Program-made: the position numbers and the translations under genes
Assembly (NCBI GenBank): GCA_002842755.1
Contig: PHDU01000028.1
Span: forward strand, 1 to 40,957
Source of the DNA: Bacteroidetes bacterium HGW-Bacteroidetes-1
Lineage (GTDB): Bacteria; Bacteroidota; Bacteroidia; Bacteroidales; F082
Length of the DNA stretch: 40,957 nt
Direction: 5' to 3'
Shown here: piece by piece, positions 17,171-24,944 of the stretch
Position numbering within the stretch: position 1 is the first letter of the stretch
How the letters are laid out: every line of letters starts with the position of its first letter
The notes under the pieces: model-generated
Seen by the model: only the letters and a program-made list of their open reading frames with translations
Told to the model about the DNA's origin: nothing
Database searches by the model: none

Positions 17171-17669
17171 GTTTAAAACGGAAGAACAGGGCTATCAGCG
17201 TCCAAGCTGGGACGAATATTTTTTAAAACTTGCAGATACGGTTGCCAGCAGGGCTACTTGTGATCGTGGCCGAAGTGGGTGTGTAATTGTGAAAGACAAA
17301 CAGATTCTGGTGACAGGTTATGTTGGCTCACCACGTGGACTTTCTCATTGCGATGACGTGGGTCACCTGATGAAAAAAATGATACATGAAGATGGACATA
17401 TTACGCAACATTGTGTGCGTACTGTACATGCAGAACAGAATGCCATTACGCAGGCAGCTCGCCGTGGAATCGCTTTAGATGGCAGTACACTTTATTGCAG
17501 GATGACACCTTGCCGTACTTGTGCCATGTTGATTATCAATTGCGGCATAGAGAGGGTTGTTTGCGAACGAAAATACCATGCAGGAAAAGAATCGGAAGCC
17601 ATGTTTGCTGAAGCAGGCGTTAAATTAGAATTTGTGCATGATGAATTGCAACAGTATGAGGGACAATAA
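17163..17669 (+). CDS. Deoxycytidylate (dCMP) deaminase
   Basis: Deaminates dCMP to dUMP, the precursor for thymidylate synthase. The 168-residue protein has the zinc-dependent cytidine-deaminase fold: HAE at 89-91 (His89 ligand, Glu91 catalytic) and PCRTC at 116-120 (Cys117 and Cys120 ligands). The RSGCVIVKD and TGYVGSPRG segments match dCMP deaminases rather than tRNA or guanine deaminases. Start at ATG 17163, overlapping the previous stop by 8 bp; a TTG three codons earlier is less likely. Usual regulation by dCTP and dTTP cannot be verified here. Last gene of the operon. Confidence 0.93.
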   Translation: MVEFKTEEQGYQRPSWDEYFLKLADTVASRATCDRGRSGCVIVKDKQILVTGYVGSPRGLSHCDDVGHLMKKMIHEDGHITQHCVRTVHAEQNAITQAARRGIALDGSTLYCRMTPCRTCAMLIINCGIERVVCERKYHAGKESEAMFAEAGVKLEFVHDELQQYEGQ

Positions 17670-18227
17670 GGCTTAAAAATTCTTCTCAAACTGAAGTACA
17701 TTCCTTTAGGAATAGCATCTATGAAAAAGAAGCCCCCCCCTTTTTTATAAAGCAAATCTTTTAAAGTGTAGCATTTGAAAACCTTGATTTGGAAAAGAAT
17801 ACATATGCAGATCAGATGCATGCTATCAGAATTTCAAACATTATCACTTATTTTTTACAAGGCAGGGAAAGCGAAAACACTATACGTTAAAAGTGGCAGA
17901 AATAGCCAATGATTTATAATGAAGTTTCAAAAGCTATTTTAGATTATCTGGGCTCAGATTGCTTTGTTTAGAAAAAACGGTGTGCTTGGTGTGAAAAAAG
18001 AAGTTGAAACAAACTACTTACCTCAAATAAAATGGATTAGATCAAAGATTTGCCGATATTAGGGTTAAAAGCTGTATTTTTGAACTTTCAAACAGATTAC
18101 TGAATAACATGTCATCATTTGTTCCTTTTTTATCAAGAATTAAAACCTATAAGAGGGTTGTGGCTTTTTATCAGTTTTCTCAAAACAAAATAAAAGGATT
18201 GCCAACTTTTTCAATTTTATATTAAAC
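17670..18227. other. 558-bp non-coding stretch with a C8T6 homopolymer
   Basis: No convincing gene in any frame. Noted contents: a small hairpin ATTCC-TTTA-GGAAT near 17699-17712, a run of eight C followed by six T near 17733-17746, and short coding-like snatches around 17850-17970 (for example a 20-codon frame beginning MIYNEV), which could be decayed gene remnants but are too short to identify. The distal part carries a promoter for the next operon. Confidence 0.5.
18049..18082 (+). promoter_or_regulatory. Promoter of the adaptor / VTC / DUF4956 operon
   Basis: TTTG at 18049-18052, 22 nt, then TATTTTTG at 18075-18082 match the Bacteroidota consensus. The predicted leader to the ATG at 18228 is about 140 nt, unusually long for this window and enough for regulatory structure, although I see no recognisable riboswitch. 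Confidence 0.45.
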
Positions 18228-19304
18228 ATGAGTTATAGATATAAACGACTCATTCCTATTGCAATACTTTTGTTGATTATAGGTGGCGTGTTTTTGGTAC
18301 CCATAAAAATTCCTTTCAATTTTCGCTCGGTCGGTTTATTAAACCCTGCAAAAAAGTGGAGTCTGCGTACAGATCAGGAGGGTAATTATTATAGTGAAAT
18401 AAAAAACTTCCACACAGGGGCTACTGAGCAGTCAATAAGTTATCGGTTCGAACGCGGTGATATTGCTTCTTTGTATCTCTCAAAGAAAATGGAGAATAAT
18501 GTGAGTGTTTTAGCAGAAGACACTATTGGTGTGCTATATTCACGCATGATTGAGGAACGATTACAGCAACTAGAAAGCCAGGTAGCTGTTTGGAATCAGC
18601 AATTGCTGAGTTACAAGGCAGGTGAAAAAAAAGAGGTTATTGACCAACTTCGTCAAAAGTTGATTCTTTCTGAGCAACAATTGGACCTTGCCATAAAAAA
18701 CTATGAGCGCTATAGTCTCCTCTATCAGGACAGTGTGATTGCTTCAAATGAGTTTGATGAGGTTGAGAATGTGTATAAGTCAGCAAAAACAAACGTTGAA
18801 ATAGCAAATAGCGACTATAATGTTGCAACCACAGGCGTGAAACCTGAGGAAATTCTTCTGATTGAAGAGCAAATGACAGCAAGTGAAAAAGAATTAAGCT
18901 TTTTACGGGAAACCAGTATGAAATATGTTTTACTGTCGCCTTTTAGTGGAAAACTCATTATTAATCAGTATCTACCTGTCGAAGTTGAATATATTTCCAT
19001 CATCGATACAAGTGAGTATATTTTATATACTCCTGTGAAATTCCAGTACAGACCCTACCTCAGTTATGATATGAAAATTGATTTTCTCATTCCGGGTACT
19101 GATGAACACATAATGGCATCCATTGTCGATATTACAAATCGCGTTGAATACATACATTCGAATCAGATGATTTTTGTAAAAGCCCGTATTTTGAATCCGA
19201 CAACATCGATAATGCCCGGACTTTCTGTAAATTGCAGGTTATCAGGAGATAAGATAACTTTAAGAGAGTATATCAAACGAACATTGCATATTTTCTTTTT
19301 GTAA
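18228..19304 (+). CDS. HlyD-like periplasmic adaptor (membrane fusion protein)
   Basis: A 358-residue inner-membrane protein: an N-terminal anchor at ~9-27, a lipoyl half-motif near 70-100, a long alpha-helical coiled-coil hairpin at ~105-225 rich in Glu, Gln and Leu (EERLQQLESQ, LRQKLILSEQQ), then the second lipoyl half LLSPFSGKLIINQYLP and a beta-barrel domain with IMPGLSVNCRL near the C-terminus. Adaptors normally bridge an ABC, RND or MFS pump and an outer-membrane channel. Here neither partner is next to it; instead a polyphosphate polymerase gene follows after 4 bp and a DUF4956 gene after that. Function in this setting is unknown. Confidence 0.8.
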   Translation: MSYRYKRLIPIAILLLIIGGVFLVPIKIPFNFRSVGLLNPAKKWSLRTDQEGNYYSEIKNFHTGATEQSISYRFERGDIASLYLSKKMENNVSVLAEDTIGVLYSRMIEERLQQLESQVAVWNQQLLSYKAGEKKEVIDQLRQKLILSEQQLDLAIKNYERYSLLYQDSVIASNEFDEVENVYKSAKTNVEIANSDYNVATTGVKPEEILLIEEQMTASEKELSFLRETSMKYVLLSPFSGKLIINQYLPVEVEYISIIDTSEYILYTPVKFQYRPYLSYDMKIDFLIPGTDEHIMASIVDITNRVEYIHSNQMIFVKARILNPTTSIMPGLSVNCRLSGDKITLREYIKRTLHIFFL

Positions 19305-19308
19305 AGAC

Positions 19309-20094
19309 ATGACCTTACGCTACGAATATAAATATTTTGTCCCTACAATGAAGATGGAAACCCTGCGTAAAATGATGGCTCCTTTTGTCAGACATGACGA
19401 TTATAGCGAAATGATGAGCGATAAGCAATATACGGTAAGAAGTATTTATTTTGACACTTCGGGTTATGCTTGTTATTTTGACAAAGTAGAAGGCATCAAG
19501 AATAGAAAAAAATTTCGATTAAGGGGTTACAATACGCTTGTTAACGATGAGACAAAAGTATTTTTTGAAATAAAAAGAAAATTTGAAGTGCCCATCATAA
19601 AAAACAGGGCTCCTGTTCTTTTTGGTAACGCTCTCCACATGCTTGGGGATACAACAATGGATATTCTTCCACAAGAAAATATAGCCTATCCTCAGTCAGA
19701 GGAAAATCTGGAAAAATTCTTTTATCATTATCATAATTACAAGCTTCGACCGGTCATATTGATCATTTATGAAAGGGAGGCTTTTCTTGGCCTGCATGAT
19801 GATAAAATCAGAGTGACTTTTGATAAAAACCTAAGAAGTGTAGCTTTCCCTTCAGTGGATGAACTTTACTGCGAAAAGAGTGCGCGTAGGACACTGTCCG
19901 ATAATTTTATACTAGAAATAAAATTTAATGATCATTTTCCTTCGTGGATGAAACCGATCATTGGTATTTTAGCTTTAAAAAGACAATCGGTCTCCAAATA
20001 TGTTTTGTCCATCGATACCCATAATATAGTAAAGCCAAAAAGATTGTCTTCCATTTATTCCCATTCGCGATTTAATCGTAAAATTCAAGATTAA
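19309..20094 (+). CDS. VTC-domain polyphosphate polymerase
   Basis: A 261-residue protein with the VTC domain (PF09359), a triphosphate-tunnel fold that in yeast Vtc4 makes polyphosphate from ATP. Tunnel-type basic and acidic residues are present: Glu6 and Lys8 (RYEYKYF), Arg70 and Arg72 (KFRLRGY), Glu87 and Lys89 (FFEIKRK), Arg156 (YEREAF), Arg168 (IRVTFD), Glu203 and Lys205 (LEIKF), Lys230. So it looks catalytically intact. No membrane segment or signal peptide; it presumably acts at the cytoplasmic face with the adjacent DUF4956 protein. Gaps of 4 bp upstream and 1 bp downstream indicate one operon. Activity in bacterial members is less studied than in yeast. Confidence 0.88.
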   Translation: MTLRYEYKYFVPTMKMETLRKMMAPFVRHDDYSEMMSDKQYTVRSIYFDTSGYACYFDKVEGIKNRKKFRLRGYNTLVNDETKVFFEIKRKFEVPIIKNRAPVLFGNALHMLGDTTMDILPQENIAYPQSEENLEKFFYHYHNYKLRPVILIIYEREAFLGLHDDKIRVTFDKNLRSVAFPSVDELYCEKSARRTLSDNFILEIKFNDHFPSWMKPIIGILALKRQSVSKYVLSIDTHNIVKPKRLSSIYSHSRFNRKIQD

Positions 20095-20095
20095 T

Positions 20096-20785
20096 ATGTT
20101 TGAAGAATTTCAAAATTTTGACCTTTTTCCGGTAACCATTTATACTGTAATTGGAAACCTAATTGTATCGTTTTTATGTGGGATGACCATCTCAATCGTT
20201 TATCGCTTTGTATATAAAGGGCCTAGTTACTCAGTAACTTTCGTTAATTCGCTCGTGATTTTATCAATGATAACTTCGGTTGTTATTTTGGTTATTGGAA
20301 ACAATCTGGCCCGGGCTTTTGGTTTGGTTGGAGCTATGTCAATTATCCGGTTTCGTACAGCCGTTCGCGACGTTCAGGATATTGTATTTATTTTCTTTGC
20401 TTTAAGTGTGGGTATGGCGGCCGGAGTTGGTCTTTATTCTGTTGCTATTTCAGCAACATTGCTCATTAGTTTAGTCATCATTCTATTATCCATCAGTAAT
20501 TTCGGCCAGGTAAAAAAAAGGGAGTTTCTTCTGCAGATGACATACCATAACAACACCGAAAATGAGTTACTCATTGATGCGGTTCTTAAAAAGCATTGTC
20601 GTAAAATGAAATTGGTGAATCTAAAAAATGCCGGCTCTGACCATGTAATTGAGGCACACTATCATATTTCACTCAAACAGGAAAAGAAAAATTCATTGTT
20701 TGTCGCTGACTTATTGGCATCTTCAGCCGTTATTGACGTAAACCTTTATTTTGATGAAGACGATGTTAGTCCACCTACTTACTGA
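20096..20785 (+). CDS. DUF4956 membrane protein
   Basis: A 229-residue inner-membrane protein with about four helices (roughly 15-37, 48-70, 93-113, 115-135) and a soluble C-terminal domain (~140-229). The conserved core AFGLVGAMSIIRFRTAVRD at 74-92, continuing VQDIVFIFFALSVG, is diagnostic of DUF4956, and the charged IIRFRTAVRD segment between helices could contact phosphate or polyphosphate (inference). DUF4956 genes are commonly found beside VTC-domain genes, so the protein is likely the membrane partner of the polymerase, perhaps a channel. It starts 1 bp after the VTC stop and ends the operon. Confidence 0.87.
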   Translation: MFEEFQNFDLFPVTIYTVIGNLIVSFLCGMTISIVYRFVYKGPSYSVTFVNSLVILSMITSVVILVIGNNLARAFGLVGAMSIIRFRTAVRDVQDIVFIFFALSVGMAAGVGLYSVAISATLLISLVIILLSISNFGQVKKREFLLQMTYHNNTENELLIDAVLKKHCRKMKLVNLKNAGSDHVIEAHYHISLKQEKKNSLFVADLLASSAVIDVNLYFDEDDVSPPTY

Positions 20786-20835
20786 TGAGAATAGGATCAT
20801 TGTTACTGATGTTTAATTATTTTTTGGACGAAAAC

Positions 20836-21333
20836 CTAATTGACCGTTCTTCTTAATAGATTTATATTTAAACCTTTCTGTGTTGACCACCCTTCTTTAT
20901 CTGTCAAGCTGATAAAAAAATGGTAATCACCTTCATCAAAATCATTGTTATCATTACCATTTGGTACTTCTATCTCAAGATTGGTCACGTATTCAGAGGA
21001 ACCATCCGGTATTGTATAGCTTTTAATAAAATGAAATGGATTAACAGGAGTTTTTACAGGTGATAAGTCACATGTAATTACTTCAGTGCTGTGTGCATGA
21101 TGATCAAAATTTTGATGCAACTCGATGCTGTAGGAGCCTAATTCAGTATTGTCACTAAAAATTGCTTTAAAAACAAAAGTTTCATCGAAGTAAATGGAGT
21201 CGCAATTGTGAGGGAATGCTCCCGAAATATCAAGATCGATTTCAGGCTTTTGATCATCAATTTCTTCCTTGTTGCAGGCTAAAATCAGTGCAAAAGAAAT
21301 CAAGAGCAGGAATAAGAAATGGTATCTTTTCAT
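20836..21333 (-). CDS. DUF4625 lipoprotein (second copy)
   Basis: A 165-residue lipoprotein with lipobox ALILAC (Cys20) after a short signal peptide. The body is a single beta-rich DUF4625 domain with the typical pattern EGDYHFFISLTDKEGWS near 134-150. A histidine cluster, LHQNFDHHAHS at 72-82, suggests metal binding. It lies 59 bp downstream of a related His-rich DUF4625 gene and of a TonB receptor, all on the same strand. Function is not known for the family; a substrate-capture or delivery role next to the receptor is an inference. Confidence 0.8.
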   Translation of the reverse strand: MKRYHFLFLLLISFALILACNKEEIDDQKPEIDLDISGAFPHNCDSIYFDETFVFKAIFSDNTELGSYSIELHQNFDHHAHSTEVITCDLSPVKTPVNPFHFIKSYTIPDGSSEYVTNLEIEVPNGNDNNDFDEGDYHFFISLTDKEGWSTQKGLNINLLRRTVN

Positions 21334-21392
21334 AAAATCAAGTGTGTTTGGAACGACAGGCTGAAACCTTCAGCTTGTTGTTAAATGGTGAT

Positions 21393-21953
21393 CTAAAGAA
21401 TTGGTAATTTTAAATGTACAGTTTCTGCAATATGTTTCGTATAACTTTTAGGTTCTTTCCCGGAAATTGGTTTGAGAGCATCTGTAATTATTTGAGTAGT
21501 TTTTTCAACGGTTTGTCGGATTTCAATCCCTCTTTCCAATATTGTTTGATTTCCATCCATGTCGGTTACGGCAAAATGAAAATGATAATTCCCGGGTTCA
21601 GCATCCAATGAAACCTCATAATGTTCATGAAAACTGGTGTTTCTCAGTCCTGAAAACTTTGTGTATGTTGAATCAACGTGCCATTTTTCATCAACAAATA
21701 CTTTTGTTAATGACATTTTGCCATGTTCACCTTCGTGATGAATTTCAACGTTCACCTTGTCAATTTTACCATCAGCAACGATGTTGGCTTCAATATGAAG
21801 ATCGTTTCCGGCATAAGCGATACCACTGTTTTCGTAACCCAACTCAGTAAGATTGATTTGAGGTTTTGAAACAGTTTCATCCTTTTTGCAAGAGCTAAAA
21901 GAAATTACCAGAGTGGCTATTAAAAGTGATCCTAAAATATTTAGTTTTTTCAT
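21393..21953 (-). CDS. DUF4625 lipoprotein (first copy), histidine-rich
   Basis: A 186-residue lipoprotein, lipobox SFSSC with Cys22. Beta-rich DUF4625 domain with LDAEPGNYHFHFAVTDMDG at 116-134, the counterpart of the segment in the neighbouring copy. Histidines cluster at 72, 73, 77, 92, 109, 111, 124 and 126 (IHHEGEH, FHEHYE, YHFHF), far above background, pointing to zinc or another transition metal. It starts 42 bp after the TonB receptor stop, so it is probably co-transcribed. The C-terminal ~40 residues extend beyond the second copy. Confidence 0.82.
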   Translation of the reverse strand: MKKLNILGSLLIATLVISFSSCKKDETVSKPQINLTELGYENSGIAYAGNDLHIEANIVADGKIDKVNVEIHHEGEHGKMSLTKVFVDEKWHVDSTYTKFSGLRNTSFHEHYEVSLDAEPGNYHFHFAVTDMDGNQTILERGIEIRQTVEKTTQIITDALKPISGKEPKSYTKHIAETVHLKLPIL

Positions 21954-21995
21954 TGTGTTTAGTTTTAATAGATAATTTTATAAATGGAAAGATAG

Positions 21996-24407
21996 TTAAG
22001 TGCCTATTTTGTAGTTAAAGGGGATGCTAACATTCAGTATGAAACTTCTTCCTGGTTCAGGAACATTAATGAGTCTGTAATAACTCATGTGATTGTAGTA
22101 TTTTTGATTGAGCATGTTTTGGACCTGAAAATTTAAGGTAAAAGGCTGTTTTTTTAGATGAATTTCGGCACCAAAACCCAGATTAACAACCTGATAACCC
22201 TTCGATTTCTCTTCAGGTGGCACAATCTGATTTTGAGAAGCAGTTAACTTATAATCAATTGAAAGATAGGGTTTATCAATAAAATAGAAAGGTTTGGGAA
22301 CGAGCTTTAAATGGAGCAAAACTGAAGCAGGAGGCGAAAATGGTAAAGAGAATCCTTTTTTGTCACCCGAAAGTTGTTCAGAATAGACATATTCGCCAAT
22401 CATCCCGGCTTTTAGAGATTTTGTGATGTCAAAATGTGCGTGTATTTCACCGCCAAAGCGCAGTACCTTACTTTGTGTATAATAAAAGATCTGGTTGCCG
22501 TTCCCATACAATTGATCATGTTCGGAGCTTGGATTCAGGTAAATGTAGTTTGAAAAATAATTTAGAAAAGGAGTAATTCCAATAGCGAAATATTTGCTTG
22601 TCAATTCAGTACCTATGTCCAATTGATAGGCAATTTCTGGTGAAAGATCCGGATTTCCCACTTCATAACTAAAGTGATGATAATTCACACCGTTGGCTGC
22701 CAGTTCTTTAGCGATCGGCATTCGGAAGCTTTTGCCAAAATTGACTTTTAGCAACAGTTTCTCCAGATTATAATTAAACCCGGCTGCCCATGTGAAGCTC
22801 GAAAAATTTCGACTCAATGCTGGCGCACGTTGTAAAAAAGTATTCACTATCCCATTTTCAGTTTCATTAGGACTTTCAAACCAATCGTTGTAGGGACTGA
22901 TATCAATTGCGCCAAAATCGTAACGTACACCCAAATGCAGCAAACTGTTACCACTAAGGGTATATTTACCATAAATGAATGCCCCACCAGAAAACTGTTC
23001 GAAAGCCGGAATCATAAATCCCCTGCCATCAATACGATTGTTTTGGTGTTCCATACTTAAACCGGAAGTGACAAGCATTTTGTTGTTTACGGTACGTGTA
23101 GCTTTCAAATTGGCCGAATAAATGTATTTGTCAAACTGTCTCTCAAGATCAGAAGGAAAGGGCATGTCATTTGGAAACAGTGGCGGCATATATCCATGAT
23201 TCACATATTGACTCATTTCTTGTCTTAAATTGTGCTGAAAACCAAATTCCGATTCAATGTGCCAGTTGCTTTTCATCCATTCGGTGCGATTGATAGCCTT
23301 GAAATGCGTCACTTCCTGATAGGGATAATGAATGTCTCTGGCCGAACGATCGTGTAAGGTTACATCAACTCTTCTGGGTTCAAGACCATGTGCATTTGCA
23401 AAAAAACCATTCTTACTGTGAACCCTGCTCACAAAAAATCTGCTCAGATAATACGTTTTCACAATTCCAAAAGAAGCATGAAAATTTTTCTCCATTCCGG
23501 CAGTGTTACGCATCTCATTGTTGTAAAGAGGTGCCCTAAAGCTATAGATGTCAATGCTATCGGTTGGTACTTTATAGTCGGCATAGTCAAGAATGGTGGC
23601 TCTTAAAATCAAATACAAACTATTTTTTCTGGTAAATACTGAAACTGAACTGCCGATAAGGTCATTGTTTGATTTACCGGTCATATCAATGCTCCCACCG
23701 ATAGTGTTATTGGACGGAATGCCAAATTGTTTCAATTCAATAATTCCGCCAATGGCATCAGAGCCATACATGAGTGAGGCTGGACCTTTGATCACCTCAA
23801 GGTGTTCCACAGCAAATTGGTCAATTTCTAAACCGTGATCGGATCCCCATTGCTGCCCTTCGTGTTTGATGCCATTCTCTACTACAACCACCCGATTGAA
23901 CCCCAGCCCGCGAATCATAGGTTTTGATTGCCCGGAACCTATTTCAATGGTGCTAACACCAGGTAACCTTTCCAACGATTTCATAAGACTTCCGCCAAGA
24001 TTTTGTTTGAGAAAAACATCATTGACAACTTCAATGTTACGGGCGTCTTCCTTCCTGATTCTTTCAAGGTAATTGTCTTTTATCTCTACTTCCTGAAGGG
24101 TTTGTAGCATTGGAAACAATTGAATGTCGATGGTCTCCTTTCCTTGAATGTTAAGCATTTTTGTTTCAGTTTTGTATCCCAAAAAAGAAACGTTTACAGT
24201 ATAACGACCTTTTTGAAAAAGTTCAAAAAGGTATATGCCTTCTGCATTGGTTATGACCCCCTTTTTTACGGGCATTAACCAAACTGTAGCGCCGGGCAAA
24301 GGCAAATTGTTTTCGTCTGTTACCTTGCCAGAAAGAAGAACAGATTGACTGTAACCCGATGAGGTTATTGTCGTCAAAAGAATAAGAAAACCAAGAAAAC
24401 TTTTCAT
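21996..24407 (-). CDS. TonB-dependent receptor, probably for a metal ion or metal complex
   Basis: An 803-residue outer-membrane receptor. Signal peptide 1-20; CarboxypepD_reg-like domain ~23-100 (LSGKVTDENNLPLPGATV); plug ~115-228 with SLERLPGVS, IRGLGFNRVVVVENG, HEGQQWGSDHGLEID and VIKGPASLMYGSDAIGG; then a 22-strand-type barrel ending in the conserved LNQKYYNHMSYYRLINVPEPGR segment. The His- and Asp-containing plug loop at 182-196 could line the substrate site. Upstream lie a Fur-family regulator and a small Cys-pair protein; downstream lie two His-rich DUF4625 lipoproteins. Together these suggest uptake of zinc or iron; the substrate is not proven. Confidence 0.9.
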   Translation of the reverse strand: MKSFLGFLILLTTITSSGYSQSVLLSGKVTDENNLPLPGATVWLMPVKKGVITNAEGIYLFELFQKGRYTVNVSFLGYKTETKMLNIQGKETIDIQLFPMLQTLQEVEIKDNYLERIRKEDARNIEVVNDVFLKQNLGGSLMKSLERLPGVSTIEIGSGQSKPMIRGLGFNRVVVVENGIKHEGQQWGSDHGLEIDQFAVEHLEVIKGPASLMYGSDAIGGIIELKQFGIPSNNTIGGSIDMTGKSNNDLIGSSVSVFTRKNSLYLILRATILDYADYKVPTDSIDIYSFRAPLYNNEMRNTAGMEKNFHASFGIVKTYYLSRFFVSRVHSKNGFFANAHGLEPRRVDVTLHDRSARDIHYPYQEVTHFKAINRTEWMKSNWHIESEFGFQHNLRQEMSQYVNHGYMPPLFPNDMPFPSDLERQFDKYIYSANLKATRTVNNKMLVTSGLSMEHQNNRIDGRGFMIPAFEQFSGGAFIYGKYTLSGNSLLHLGVRYDFGAIDISPYNDWFESPNETENGIVNTFLQRAPALSRNFSSFTWAAGFNYNLEKLLLKVNFGKSFRMPIAKELAANGVNYHHFSYEVGNPDLSPEIAYQLDIGTELTSKYFAIGITPFLNYFSNYIYLNPSSEHDQLYGNGNQIFYYTQSKVLRFGGEIHAHFDITKSLKAGMIGEYVYSEQLSGDKKGFSLPFSPPASVLLHLKLVPKPFYFIDKPYLSIDYKLTASQNQIVPPEEKSKGYQVVNLGFGAEIHLKKQPFTLNFQVQNMLNQKYYNHMSYYRLINVPEPGRSFILNVSIPFNYKIGT

Positions 24408-24466
24408 TCAGAAATACTTAAATCAATGGTACAAGTGGATAATCCCTCTGTGATGTAAACTCAACG

Positions 24467-24497
24467 ATCAATTGATTTATTAGGAAATCAAATTGAT
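24467..24497. promoter_or_regulatory. Inverted repeat upstream of the TonB receptor, possible operator
   Basis: ATCAATTGATTT (24467-24478) and AAATCAAATTGAT (24485-24497) are inverted copies with a single-base bulge around a 6-nt centre. Each half is itself nearly palindromic (ATCAATTGAT; ATCAAATTGAT), with centres about 20.5 bp apart, i.e. two helical turns. It lies 60-90 bp before the receptor ATG at 24407. It could be a paired operator or a hairpin in the leader. Confidence 0.35.
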
Positions 24498-24523
24498 AGG
24501 GTACATCTTTCTGGTAAAAATCG

Positions 24524-24542
24524 TATCGTTGTTTTTACGATA
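24524..24542. promoter_or_regulatory. TATCGT-N7-ACGATA palindrome, operator or terminator
   Basis: A perfect 6-7-6 inverted repeat 39 bp after the small Cys-pair gene stop and about 117 bp before the TonB receptor start. On the minus strand it is followed by CGATTTTTACC, so a weak intrinsic terminator for the upstream gene is as likely as a regulator site. Confidence 0.35.
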
Positions 24543-24580
24543 AGGTTTTGAAACAGATTTTGAGGATAAGAAATTAATTT

Positions 24581-24940
24581 TCAAACGAATACAGGCGGGG
24601 CACGGGGAAGACTGGAATTTTTGCAAAAGCTGATATAAGGTTTTTCAGCAATGGTTTCAAGCCTGATAAAAGGGAGGTCAGCATTGGCCTCTTGACTTGA
24701 GGAAGGAATTACATTATAGAAAGATACTTTAAAGTCGCATATATAACAATGGGTTTCTTTTTCATTGCCCGAAAAATCATGAAAAGATAACTTGTCAATT
24801 TGTTCTGAGGTTGTTTCAGATTCGATTTTGCAGCACTGATGCACTGGTGAATGCTTCAAAAAGTGCAGGCCCTGGACAACAATCGGGAAGATAAAAATCC
24901 AGACAAGAAAGATGGTAATATGTGTTTTAAGCTTTTCCAA
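24581..24940 (-). CDS. Small membrane-anchored protein with CC, HCYIC and RAPP motifs (HYC_CC_PP-like)
   Basis: A 119-residue protein with one N-terminal hydrophobic helix (8-24; signal or anchor) and a polar exported remainder. It has a vicinal cysteine pair, HQCC at 34-37, a second cluster HCYIC at 64-68, a lone Cys106, and the C-terminal RAPPVFV. This layout resembles small Bacteroidota proteins encoded next to TonB receptors (HYC_CC_PP type), though the exact HYC order is not matched, so the family name is tentative. The cysteines and histidines suggest metal binding. It starts 4 bp after the Fur-family gene, so the two are co-transcribed. Confidence 0.65.
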   Translation of the reverse strand: MEKLKTHITIFLVWIFIFPIVVQGLHFLKHSPVHQCCKIESETTSEQIDKLSFHDFSGNEKETHCYICDFKVSFYNVIPSSSQEANADLPFIRLETIAEKPYISFCKNSSLPRAPPVFV

Positions 24941-24944
24941 CAGA

